Made by a program: the position numbers and the translations under genes. The notes beneath the pieces are model-generated. The model had not been told where the DNA came from. It searched no databases and worked only from the letters and a program-made list of their open reading frames with translations. 64,000 bases of DNA from Brachybacterium sp. UMB0905 (GTDB lineage: Bacteria > Actinomycetota > Actinomycetes > Actinomycetales > Dermabacteraceae): the NCBI RefSeq assembly GCF_002871795.1, contig NZ_PNHL01000002.1, positions 1 to 64,000 on the forward strand, read 5' to 3'. This document shows positions 17,327 through 25,480 of the stretch, piece by piece. The stretch's first letter is position 1. Each line of letters starts with the position of its first letter.

Positions 17327-17363
17327 ATACGCGGTCCCCGCCCCTGAGGCGGGGGCCGCGTAT
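17327..17363 (+). terminator. Intercistronic hairpin after the BMP lipoprotein gene
   Basis: ATACGCGG-T-CCCCGCC and GGCGGGG-G-CCGCGTAT pair over 15 bp with one mismatch around a five-base loop, ten bases after the stop. Located inside a putative operon, it may act as a partial terminator. Confidence 0.75.
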
Positions 17364-17419
17364 CGTATCCCCGCACCGGTCGGCACTGGGCCCGGCCGCT
17401 CCCGACGGAAGCGAGTGCT

Positions 17420-18991
17420 GTGAAGCTCGAACTGCGCGGCATCACGAAGACCTTCGGCTCCTTCGTGGCCAACGACGCGATCGATCTCGTCATCGAACCC
17501 GGTGAGATCCACTCCCTGCTGGGCGAGAACGGCGCCGGCAAGTCCACCCTCATGAACGTGCTGTACGGGCTGTACCGCCCCGACGGCGGACAGATCGTCA
17601 TCGACGGGAAGCCGGTCACCTTCTCTGATCCCGGAGAGGCGATGGCCGCGGGCATCGGCATGGTCCACCAGCACTTCATGCTCGTGCCGGTGTTCACCGT
17701 CGCCGAGAACATGATCCTCGGGCATGAGCCCACTAGCGGCGGTCTGCTGGACCTCGCCGCTGCCCGCGCCCTGGTGCGCGAGACCTCCGCCCGCTTCGGC
17801 TTCGACCTTGACCCCGATGCGCTGGTCGAGGACCTGCCGGTGGGTGCCCAGCAGCGCGTGGAGATCATCAAGGCCCTGAGCCGTCGGGCCGAAGTGCTCG
17901 TGCTCGATGAGCCCACCGCTGTGCTCACCCCGCACGAGACCGATGAGCTGATGGACATCATGCGCCAGCTGCGCGACGAGGGCACCTCGATCGTGTTCAT
18001 CACCCACAAGCTGCGCGAGGTCAAAGCTGTCTCCGACCGGATCACGGTGATCCGCCGCGGCAAGGTCGTCGCCCAGGCGGACCCCAGCGCTGATCAGGCG
18101 GAGCTCGCGAGCCTCATGGTGGGCCGCCAGGTCTCCCTCTCGCAGGACAAGGCGGCGGCCGATCCGGGGGAGGTCGCCCTCGAGGTGACGGATCTGCGCG
18201 TGACCGATGCGGCTGGCAACCGCACTCTGGACGGTGTCTCCTTCGACGTGCGCCACGGTGAGGTGCTCGCCATCGCCGGGGTGCAGGGCAATGGGCAGAC
18301 CGAGCTGACCGAGGCGCTGCTGGGCCTGCAGGACGACGTGCACGGCTCCGCCCGCCTGGAGGGCACCGAGCTGGTGGGCCGCAGCACCAAGCAGGTGCTG
18401 GACCTGGGGGTGGGTTTCGTCCCCGAGGACCGTACCCACGACGCTCTGATCGCCGATTTCTCCGTAGCCGAGAATCTCGTGCTGGACCAGCATGACCGAC
18501 CCCCCTTCGGCAGCCGCATGGCGATGAAGCTGAAGGAGATCGCCCGCAATGCGGAGCGCCTGATCCCCGAGTTCGATATCCGCACCGGCGACTCCACCGC
18601 CGCGGTGTCCACCCTCTCCGGTGGCAACCAGCAGAAGGTCGTCATGGCCCGGGCCCTGAACCGCGACCTATCCCTGCTGCTGGCCTCCCAGCCCACCCGC
18701 GGTGTGGACGTCGGCTCCATCGAATTCCTGCACGGCCGGATCATCGCCGAACGGGACAAGGGCACCCCCGTGATCATCGTGTCCACCGAGCTGGATGAGG
18801 TGGTCCAGCTCGCCGACCGCATCGCCGTGATGTACCGCGGCAGCATCCTCGGGATCGTCCCCGGGGACGAGGACCGCGATGTGCTGGGCCTGATGATGGC
18901 CGGATACACCGCCGACGCGGCCCGCGAGGCCGTGGCCTCCGGGGTGCGCACCACCGACTCGCAGCTCGCCGACGAAGGAGACCTCGTATGA
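17420..18991 (+). CDS. Nucleoside ABC importer, double ATP-binding protein
   Basis: At 523 residues it has two ABC modules, as in RbsA and YufO/NupO. The first has Walker A GENGAGKST and Walker B VLVLDEPTAVL; the usual LSGGQ is replaced by LPVGAQQRVE. The second has a degenerate Walker A (GVQGNGQTE), an intact LSGGNQQKVVMARAL and SQPTRGVD. The asymmetry is typical of this family. It starts with GTG, and its stop overlaps the next permease gene (ATGA). It powers uptake together with the two permeases. Confidence 0.92.
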   Translation: MKLELRGITKTFGSFVANDAIDLVIEPGEIHSLLGENGAGKSTLMNVLYGLYRPDGGQIVIDGKPVTFSDPGEAMAAGIGMVHQHFMLVPVFTVAENMILGHEPTSGGLLDLAAARALVRETSARFGFDLDPDALVEDLPVGAQQRVEIIKALSRRAEVLVLDEPTAVLTPHETDELMDIMRQLRDEGTSIVFITHKLREVKAVSDRITVIRRGKVVAQADPSADQAELASLMVGRQVSLSQDKAAADPGEVALEVTDLRVTDAAGNRTLDGVSFDVRHGEVLAIAGVQGNGQTELTEALLGLQDDVHGSARLEGTELVGRSTKQVLDLGVGFVPEDRTHDALIADFSVAENLVLDQHDRPPFGSRMAMKLKEIARNAERLIPEFDIRTGDSTAAVSTLSGGNQQKVVMARALNRDLSLLLASQPTRGVDVGSIEFLHGRIIAERDKGTPVIIVSTELDEVVQLADRIAVMYRGSILGIVPGDEDRDVLGLMMAGYTADAAREAVASGVRTTDSQLADEGDLV

Positions 18992-20529
18992 GCACCGTCG
19001 CGGCCACCACCGCCGCAGGCAGCGCGCCCGGCGTCGGCTCCGGCGGCGCCGACGGCCCGCCGCCGCCCGAGCACACGGCCGAGACCTCACTGGCCCGCAC
19101 CCTGCAGCGGATTGCCCGCAGCGATCTGCTGGTCGTGGTGATGAGCTTCGTGTTCGCCTTCCTCATCGGCTCGGTGCTGATCGTCATCGCCAATGAGCAG
19201 GTGCGCCAGTCCCTCACGTACTTCTTCGCCCGCCCCGGGGACACCCTGACTGCCATCTGGGAGGCGGTGACCGGCGCCTACGGTGCCCTGCTGCGCGGTG
19301 CCCTGTTCGACAACCGGGCCTTTACCCGCACCGCCGAATCCGTGCGCGAGGCCGGCGGCAGCGGTATGTATGTGCTGTTGCCGGCGCTCGGTGCGGGACT
19401 GCGTCCGCTGACCGAAACCCTGACCGTCGCCACCCCGCTGATCATCGCCGCCGCCGGTATGGCCGTGAGCTTCCGGGCGGGACTGTTCAACATCGGCGGC
19501 ACCGGCCAGCTGATCGCCGGAACCATGGCCGCGGCCTTCGTGGGCTTCGCCCTGCCGCTGCCGACGGGGGTTCATCTGCTGGCCGCGCTGATCGCCGGCG
19601 TGGTGGCCGGTGGCGTGTGGGGCGGAATCGCCGGTTTCCTCAAGGCCCGCTTCGGCGCCAACGAGGTCATCAGCACCATCATGCTGAACTGGATCGCCAC
19701 CTACCTGCTGTTCTTCTCGCTCAAGACCGAGCTGTTCACCGGCGCCAGCTCCGGCCAGCCCACCTCCTTCGCGGTGCGCGAGACCGCGCTGCTGCCCAAG
19801 CTGCTGGGCGACGGCTTCCGGCTCCACGCCGGCCTGCTGGTAGTCGCGATCGCCGTCGCACTGCTGTGGTGGCTCATGAGCCGCTCCACCCTGGGCTTTC
19901 ACTTCCGCGCCGTCGGCTCCAACCCGCGAGCCGCGCAGGTGGCCGGCATCTCGCCCACCCGCACCGCCTTCCTCGTCCTCGCCGTCGCGGGGGCCCTCGT
20001 GGGCCTCGCCGGGGCAGTGCATGTGCTGGGCACGGAGCGACGCCTGACCGAGGGCATCGCCGGAAACATCGGCTTCGACGCCATCACCGTGGCACTGCTG
20101 GGCCGCTCCGGCCCCATCGGCATCGTGCTGGCCGGTCTGCTGTTCGCCGGGCTGTCCACGGGTGGCCGGCTGATGGAGACCAGCCAGGGCGTGCCCCTGG
20201 ATCTGGTGCAGGTGATCCAGGTGCTCGTGGTGCTGTTCATCGCCGCCCCACCGCTCGTGCGCACCCTGATCGGCCTGCGCCGCGTCGACAATCCGCAGGC
20301 GGGAGGGCGCGGACGGCGTCGCCGCGGGGACGAGCCCGCGGCCGCGACGAACGCCGCGGGCGGCTCCGTCGCCATCACCTCCGACGAGACCGACGACACG
20401 ACCGCGGACGATGACACCGCCCGGGAACATGGCCCGTCGCACCGAGCCGACCCACCGGGTGACCCGGACCCCGCAGACCCGTGCAGCCCGTCCGACCCCG
20501 TCGATCCGCAGCAGGAGGAGGGCCGATGA
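18988..20529 (+). CDS. Nucleoside ABC importer permease 1
   Basis: The 513-residue protein has about ten membrane helices and the BPD_transp_2 pattern, for example LFNIGGTGQLIAGTMAAAF and ARFGANEVISTIMLNW. It starts at ATGA overlapping the ATPase stop. The C-terminal 80 residues form a charged Arg/Asp/Thr/Pro-rich cytoplasmic tail, unusual for the family and likely disordered. It pairs with the permease encoded next. Confidence 0.9.
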   Translation: MSTVAATTAAGSAPGVGSGGADGPPPPEHTAETSLARTLQRIARSDLLVVVMSFVFAFLIGSVLIVIANEQVRQSLTYFFARPGDTLTAIWEAVTGAYGALLRGALFDNRAFTRTAESVREAGGSGMYVLLPALGAGLRPLTETLTVATPLIIAAAGMAVSFRAGLFNIGGTGQLIAGTMAAAFVGFALPLPTGVHLLAALIAGVVAGGVWGGIAGFLKARFGANEVISTIMLNWIATYLLFFSLKTELFTGASSGQPTSFAVRETALLPKLLGDGFRLHAGLLVVAIAVALLWWLMSRSTLGFHFRAVGSNPRAAQVAGISPTRTAFLVLAVAGALVGLAGAVHVLGTERRLTEGIAGNIGFDAITVALLGRSGPIGIVLAGLLFAGLSTGGRLMETSQGVPLDLVQVIQVLVVLFIAAPPLVRTLIGLRRVDNPQAGGRGRRRRGDEPAAATNAAGGSVAITSDETDDTTADDDTAREHGPSHRADPPGDPDPADPCSPSDPVDPQQEEGR

Positions 20530-21863
20530 GCGCCGCACCTGTGATCGTCACCGATGACTCCACCGTCACCCGGCGCAAGGAGGACACCCGCCCCGGCAGC
20601 TGGTGGCGCATGCCGACCGTACTGACCGTCATGGCGCTGCTGGCACTCGTGTTCTTCGGCCTGCGCGGCATCCCCGGCGCGGACTCCGTGTACGTCCTGG
20701 CGCGCGAGGGTGACCTGAACCCGCTGGGCATCATCCCCGAGCGGGTGCAGCTGCCCTCGATGCCCGGCGCCACGATCCTCGCGATCATCGCCCTGCTGGC
20801 CGCGGGCGGCGTGTGGTTCCTGCACGCCACCCGGCCCCGTCCCGGCGGGAAGCTCCGTACCAGCCTCATCGCTCTGTTCGCCGTGGCCTGGGTGCTGTCC
20901 TTCATGACCTGGGTGATCTCCGAGCGGACTCTCGACGTGACCACCCTGCTGCAGGGCACCATCGTGCTGGCCGTCCCCTTGGCCTTCGGATCCCTGTCCG
21001 GGGTGCTGTCCGAGCGGGCCGGGGTCATCAACATCGCGATCGAGGGCCAGCTGCTGTTCGGGGCCTTCGGCGCGGCGCTGGTCGCCTCCCTCACCGGCAG
21101 CGTGTGGGTCGGCCTTCTCGCCGCGCCCCTGGTCGCCCTGTTCATGGGTGCGCTGCTGGCACTGTTCGCCGTCGGTTACCAGGTCCAGCAGATCATCGTC
21201 GGCGTGGTCCTGAACGTCTTCGCGATCGGCCTGACGTCGTTCTTCTTCGGCACCGTGATGACGCAGGATCCGGGCACCTACAACCGGCCGATGCGCCTGC
21301 CCACCCTGCGGATCCCCGTGCTCGCGGACATCCCCGTCATCGGCCGTGTCCTGTTCGAGCAGAACGTCCTGGTGTATCTCATGTGGATCATCGTCGCGGT
21401 GCTGACCATCGCGCTGTTCCGCACCCGCTGGGGCCTGCGCGTCCGCGCCGTCGGCGAGCATCCGCGGGCCGCGGACACCGTCGGCATCGCCGTGAACCCC
21501 ACCCGCTGGAAGAACGTCCTGCTGGGCTCCGCTGTGGCCGGGCTGGGCGGGGCGACCCTGACCATCGGCACCGGCGTGGCCTTCGGTGAGGAGATGTCCG
21601 CCGGCAAGGGCTACATCGCGCTCGCCGCCATGATCCTGGGCCGCTACCACCCCATCGGGGCGCTGCTGGCCGCGCTGACCTTCGCCTTCGCCGACTCGCT
21701 GCAGCTGCGGCTGGGCACCATGGTCTCCCAGGAGGGCGGCGTGGCGATCCCCGGTGACTTCCTGCTCATGCTCCCGTACGTGGTGGCGCTGTTCGCCGTG
21801 GCGGGCGTGGTGGGCCGCGTGCGGGTGCCCGCCGCCGACGGCATCCCTTACACCAAGCAGTGA
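20526..21863 (+). CDS. Nucleoside ABC importer permease 2
   Basis: ATG 20526 overlaps the previous stop (ATGA) and gives 445 residues with about ten hydrophobic helices. The family core GVINIAIEGQLLFGAFGA and GYIALAAMILGRYHPIGA is present, as in NupQ/YufQ. It follows permease 1 and completes a BMP-ATPase-permease-permease importer. Confidence 0.9.
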   Translation: MSAAPVIVTDDSTVTRRKEDTRPGSWWRMPTVLTVMALLALVFFGLRGIPGADSVYVLAREGDLNPLGIIPERVQLPSMPGATILAIIALLAAGGVWFLHATRPRPGGKLRTSLIALFAVAWVLSFMTWVISERTLDVTTLLQGTIVLAVPLAFGSLSGVLSERAGVINIAIEGQLLFGAFGAALVASLTGSVWVGLLAAPLVALFMGALLALFAVGYQVQQIIVGVVLNVFAIGLTSFFFGTVMTQDPGTYNRPMRLPTLRIPVLADIPVIGRVLFEQNVLVYLMWIIVAVLTIALFRTRWGLRVRAVGEHPRAADTVGIAVNPTRWKNVLLGSAVAGLGGATLTIGTGVAFGEEMSAGKGYIALAAMILGRYHPIGALLAALTFAFADSLQLRLGTMVSQEGGVAIPGDFLLMLPYVVALFAVAGVVGRVRVPAADGIPYTKQ

Positions 21864-21918
21864 CCCCCGCGGCGCGGATCGAGCCCGCGCCGCGCCCTTC
21901 CCGTGGGAGCATCTGGAT

Positions 21919-22377
21919 ATGAGCACACCCCTGCCGCCCGACCTCGGTGAGGACTACGACCCCACGGAGGAGCCTGAGTTCATGGTCCTCGTGCAGCTCG
22001 CACGGGAGATCGCGGTGATGGCGCACGCCCCCTACTCGCGCTTCCACGTGGGCGCCGCGGGACTGACCGAGAGCGGGCAGGTGGTGCGCGGCTGCAACGT
22101 GGAGAACGCCGGGTTCGGCGTCACCCTGTGCGCCGAGTGCGGGATGATCTCCGAGCTCATCGCGAGCGGCGGCGGCCGCCTGCTGCGCGCCGTGTGCGTG
22201 GGCGGCCGGGAGGACCTTGAGCCCTGGGAGCGCCCCGTGGTGATGCCCTGCGGTCGCTGCCGCCAGCTGCTGTCCGAACATGCCGCCGATGACTTCACGC
22301 TCCTCACCCCGGAAGGCCCGCAGCCGATGAGCGCTGTGCTGCCGCAGGCCTTCGGCCCTGACGACCTCGCCCGCTGA
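21919..22377 (+). CDS. cdd: Cytidine deaminase
   Basis: This zinc enzyme converts cytidine/deoxycytidine to uridine/deoxyuridine. The 152-residue protein has CNVENAGFG, the catalytic CAEC (Cys plus Glu) and PCGRCRQ zinc ligands. The N-terminal 20 residues are acidic and extra. ATG 21919 follows GGGAGC; the longer upstream frame overlaps the permease gene. It lies 55 bases after the importer, so it probably shares its transcript and acts on imported nucleosides. Confidence 0.94.
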   Translation: MSTPLPPDLGEDYDPTEEPEFMVLVQLAREIAVMAHAPYSRFHVGAAGLTESGQVVRGCNVENAGFGVTLCAECGMISELIASGGGRLLRAVCVGGREDLEPWERPVVMPCGRCRQLLSEHAADDFTLLTPEGPQPMSAVLPQAFGPDDLAR

Positions 22378-22450
22378 CGGCGTACGCTGCGCAGACCCGC
22401 TGCGACGGCCAAGGTCGACGCCCCGTGTGCACGCCGGGCCGTCTGTCGCG

Positions 22451-22490
22451 TTCCAGCCCAATCCAGCCCGTTCCGGCCCAATCCGGCCCG
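22451..22490. repeat. Four tandem 10-bp repeats before deoA
   Basis: TTCCAGCCCA ATCCAGCCCG TTCCGGCCCA ATCCGGCCCG are four near-identical decamers, or a 20-bp unit duplicated with two changes. They end 27 bases before deoA. Function unknown; slippage or a regulatory array are both possible. Confidence 0.8.
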
Positions 22491-22517
22491 ATCTGACCTC
22501 GTCACTGGAAGGACCCC

Positions 22518-23834
22518 ATGACTGACACCACCCCCGCCCCGGAGACCGTCGAACCGCACGATGCCGTGGACGTCATCCACGCCAAGCGCGATGGACGGGC
22601 GTTGAGCGATGAGCAGATCGACTGGGTGGTCGACGCCTACACCCGCGGCGTGGTTGCCGAGCAGCAGATGGCGGCGCTGGCCATGGCGATCTTCCTCAAC
22701 GGCATGGAGCGCCGCGAGATCGCCCGCTGGACCGCGGCGATGATCGCCAGTGGCGAGCGCATGGACTTCGGCTCCCTCGCCAAGCCCACCACCGATAAGC
22801 ACTCCACCGGCGGGGTGGGGGACAAGATCACCCTGCCGCTTGCGCCGCTCGTGGCGAGCTTCGGCGTGGCCGTCCCGCAGCTGTCCGGGCGGGGCCTCGG
22901 CCACACCGGCGGCACCCTCGACAAGCTCGAGGCCATCCCCGGCTGGCGCGCGGATCTCTCCAATCCTGAGCTGATGCAGCAGCTGGACGAGGTGGGAGCG
23001 GTGATCTGCGCGGCCGGCTCCGGCCTCGCCCCCGCCGACAAGAAGCTCTACGCCCTGCGGGACATCACCGGCACCGTCGAGGCGATCCCGCTGATCGCCT
23101 CCTCGATCATGTCCAAGAAGATCGCCGAGGGCACCGCCGCCCTCACCCTGGACGTCAAGACCGGGGCCGGTGCCTTCATGAAGGACGAGCAGGATGCCCG
23201 GCAGCTGGCCCGCACCATGGTGGATCTGGGCACCGACGCGGGGGTGCGCACCGTCGCGCTGCTGACGGATATGAGCGCGCCGCTGGGCCGCACCGCCGGC
23301 AACGCCCTCGAGGTCCGTGAGTCCCTCGAGGTCCTGGCCGGTGGAGGCCCGGCCGACGTGGTCGAGCTGACCTGCGCCCTGGCCCGCGAGATGCTCGAGG
23401 CCGCCGGGGTTCAGGACGCCGACGTGGAGGCCGCGCTCGCCGATGGCCGCGCGATGGACACCTGGCGCGCCATGATCACTGCGCAGGGCGGGGACGTGGA
23501 TGCCCCGCTGCCGACGGCCCAGCATGTCGAGGAGCTGCGCGCGCGCGAGGACGGCGTGGTCACCGGCCTGGACGCCATGGGCGTGGGGGTCGCCGCTTGG
23601 AGGCTCGGCGCCGGGCGCTCCCGCCCCGGGGAGGCTGTGCAGGCCGCCGCCGGCGTGGAGATCGTGAAGCACCTGGGCGAGGAGGTGCGCGCCGGTGAGG
23701 TCCTCGCGCGCCTGCACACGGATACGCCCGGACGCATGGAACGCTCCCTCGCCGCGCTCGAGGGCTCCTGGACCCTCGCCCCGCGCGGCACCGCGATGCC
23801 CGAGCGACGCATCGTCCTGGATCGCATCGCCTGA
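22518..23834 (+). CDS. deoA: Thymidine phosphorylase
   Basis: DeoA splits thymidine and deoxyuridine into base and deoxyribose 1-phosphate. At 438 residues it is full length. It has the signature SGRGLGHTGGTLDKLEAI, the phosphate-binding KHSTGGVGDK and a C-terminal domain ending in a swivelling barrel. AAGGACCCC precedes the ATG. It follows cdd and shares a convergent terminator (23845-23869) with the next gene. With deoC it degrades deoxynucleosides to acetaldehyde and glyceraldehyde 3-phosphate. Confidence 0.96.
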   Translation: MTDTTPAPETVEPHDAVDVIHAKRDGRALSDEQIDWVVDAYTRGVVAEQQMAALAMAIFLNGMERREIARWTAAMIASGERMDFGSLAKPTTDKHSTGGVGDKITLPLAPLVASFGVAVPQLSGRGLGHTGGTLDKLEAIPGWRADLSNPELMQQLDEVGAVICAAGSGLAPADKKLYALRDITGTVEAIPLIASSIMSKKIAEGTAALTLDVKTGAGAFMKDEQDARQLARTMVDLGTDAGVRTVALLTDMSAPLGRTAGNALEVRESLEVLAGGGPADVVELTCALAREMLEAAGVQDADVEAALADGRAMDTWRAMITAQGGDVDAPLPTAQHVEELRAREDGVVTGLDAMGVGVAAWRLGAGRSRPGEAVQAAAGVEIVKHLGEEVRAGEVLARLHTDTPGRMERSLAALEGSWTLAPRGTAMPERRIVLDRIA

Positions 23835-23844
23835 GCACCGACCG

Positions 23845-23869
23845 GCCGACGGGGCTCAGCCCCGTCGGC
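23845..23869. terminator. Bidirectional terminator at the deoA/kinase junction
   Basis: GCCGACGGGG and CCCCGTCGGC form a perfect 10-bp stem with a CTCAG loop. It lies just after the deoA stop and overlaps the last codons of the convergent kinase gene. Confidence 0.85.
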
Positions 23870-24545
23870 TACGTCCGATGCTCCCCACCTGCCCCCGGTG
23901 CGCCGCCGGGGCGGTGAGCTGGTGTACCCGCCCGTCGGCGGCGGCGATGAGCGCGAGGCGGCGCAGCTCTCGCACCGCCCGATGCAGCCCCAGCGGCCGC
24001 AGGCCCGCCCTGACCCAGGCGCGCATATCCGCCCGCTGATCGCCCAGCAGCCCCCAGCCGCGGCGCAGTAGCACCGGCACCGGTTTGCGGGACTGCCGCA
24101 GATCTCGCACCAGGCGCATCGCGAAGACGAGCGGACCGGGGCGGTCCAGCACGATCCCATCGGCCAGCAGCCCCGCGGCGGCGAGCGGCCGGATCAGTTC
24201 CGCGGCGAAGATCCCTTCGGCGATCACCAGCGGCGCATCCCCGATGTCCAGCCGTGTCTGCCCGGTGCGGGCGGAGAGGGAGATTGAATAGGTGGGGACG
24301 GTGACGCGGCCACGGCGGCACAGGGTTTCGAGGGCCGTCAGCGCCGCCTGCGCATCCCAGGAGGCCGGATCATCCCAGTCGGCGATGCCGAAGCGGCGGG
24401 GGAGCGCCGGGTCATCACCCTCGCGGTAGAAGTCATCCAGCGCGAGCGCCGGCAGGCCCGAGCGGCGCGTCACTTCACCCTTCCCACTGCCCGACGGGCC
24501 GGCCAGCAGCACAACCCGGCGGGCCGGGGGATTCGGGGTGGTCAT
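23856..24545 (-). CDS. Uridine kinase-like P-loop NTPase
   Basis: The 229-residue protein has Walker A GPSGSGKG (residues 16-23), the LALDDFY motif typical of uridine/phosphoribulokinase enzymes (Asp and Tyr bind the substrate) and VIAEGIFAAE. Phosphorylation of uridine or a related nucleoside is likely; the company of cdd and deoA supports this. The C-terminus differs from classic Udk, so the substrate is uncertain. The ATG is eight bases after TAGACT, so the mRNA is probably leaderless. Confidence 0.8.
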   Translation of the reverse strand: MTTPNPPARRVVLLAGPSGSGKGEVTRRSGLPALALDDFYREGDDPALPRRFGIADWDDPASWDAQAALTALETLCRRGRVTVPTYSISLSARTGQTRLDIGDAPLVIAEGIFAAELIRPLAAAGLLADGIVLDRPGPLVFAMRLVRDLRQSRKPVPVLLRRGWGLLGDQRADMRAWVRAGLRPLGLHRAVRELRRLALIAAADGRVHQLTAPAAHRGQVGSIGRSRRG

Positions 24546-24553
24546 GGGGGATC

Positions 24554-24559
24554 AGTCTA
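24554..24559 (-). promoter_or_regulatory. -10 box, leaderless start of the kinase gene
   Basis: TAGACT on the minus strand, eight bases before ATG 24545. Confidence 0.55.
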
Positions 24560-24639
24560 GTGTCGACGCGGCGGGTGACGTTCCGTGGCCCGGCCGCGGG
24601 CAGACTGCGCACCGCCCCCGACGTGACCGCTGCGATCTG

Positions 24640-24681
24640 GTGTGAGCGTCAAGGCTGTGTGAGCGTCAAAGTGGTGTGAGC
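24640..24681 (+). promoter_or_regulatory. Three direct repeats with 17-bp period before deoC
   Basis: GTGTGAGCGTCAA starts at 24640 and again at 24657; a shortened GTGTGAGC starts at 24674. The period is exactly 17 bp. If deoC starts leaderless at 24718, the repeats lie at about -78 to -37, directly upstream of the -35 position. This looks like a binding array for a regulator of deoxynucleoside catabolism. Confidence 0.65.
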
Positions 24682-24704
24682 TGGCGGAGCGCCTCCGGGG
24701 GTGG

Positions 24705-24710
24705 GAAGAT
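24705..24710 (+). promoter_or_regulatory. Possible -10 box, leaderless start of deoC
   Basis: GAAGAT lies seven bases before ATG 24718. It is a weaker match to TAnnnT than in the neighbouring genes. Confidence 0.4.
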
Positions 24711-24717
24711 CAGGCCT

Positions 24718-25383
24718 ATGACATCTCTGGATCGCGCGCAGCTTGCCGCCCTCATCGACCACACCCTGCTCAAGCCCGAATCCACCGCGGAGGACGTCAC
24801 CGCTCTCCTGCGCGAGGCGGAGGAGCTGGGCACCTACTCGGTGTGCGTCTCACCCTCGATGCTGCCGGTGCAGACCACCGTGAAGGTCGCCACCGTGTGC
24901 GGCTTCCCCTCCGGGCAGCATGCCTCGCAGATCAAGGCCGCTGAGGCACAGGATTCTGTGGCCAAGGGCGCTGACGAAGTGGACATGGTCATCAACGTCG
25001 GCCTCGCCGTGGCCGGGGACTTCGACGCCGTTGAGGCGGATATCCGCGCGGTGCGCGAGGCCGCCCCGGCCCCGGTGGTGCTGAAGGTCATCATCGAATC
25101 CGCGGCGCTCACCGATGAGCAGATCGTGGGCTCGTGCCGGGCCGCGGAGGCCGCGGGTGCTGACTTCGTGAAGACCTCGACCGGTTTCCACCCGGCTGGC
25201 GGTGCCTCCGAGCACGCGGTGCGTCTGATGCGCGAGACCGTCGGCGACCGCCTGGGGGTGAAGGCCTCCGGCGGAATCCGCACCCGCGAGGCCGCGGAGG
25301 CGATGGTGGCGGCCGGTGCGAACCGGCTGGGGCTCTCCTCCTCGCGGGCGGTCCTCGAGGGGGGCACCGGCAGCGGGTACTGA
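24718..25383 (+). CDS. deoC: Deoxyribose-phosphate aldolase
   Basis: DeoC cleaves deoxyribose 5-phosphate to acetaldehyde and glyceraldehyde 3-phosphate. The 221-residue protein has DHTLLKPE, the first lysine region [19 protein letters not shown] and the Schiff-base lysine in [10 protein letters not shown], followed by [12 protein letters not shown] 24718 is preferred over the ATG at 24676 because the latter adds residues outside the family. It probably works downstream of deoA and the mutase encoded convergently. A strong terminator follows. Confidence 0.95.
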   Translation: MTSLDRAQLAALIDHTLLKPESTAEDVTALLREAEELGTYSVCVSPSMLPVQTTVKVATVCGFPSGQHASQIKAAEAQDSVAKGADEVDMVINVGLAVAGDFDAVEADIRAVREAAPAPVVLKVIIESAALTDEQIVGSCRAAEAAGADFVKTSTGFHPAGGASEHAVRLMRETVGDRLGVKASGGIRTREAAEAMVAAGANRLGLSSSRAVLEGGTGSGY

Positions 25384-25410
25384 GCCCCGCACCGCCTGTG
25401 CGAGACAGCC

Positions 25411-25456
25411 CGACGGGCCCGCCCCGGGGGATCCTGCCCCCGGTACGGGCCCGTCG
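25411..25456. terminator. Bidirectional terminator between deoC and the mutase gene
   Basis: CGACGGGCCCG (25411-25421) pairs perfectly with CGGGCCCGTCG (25446-25456). An inner CCCCGGGGG/CCCCCGG arm extends it. Confidence 0.85.
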
Positions 25457-25480
25457 TCCTTTCCTCTGGGACCGTTCGCC

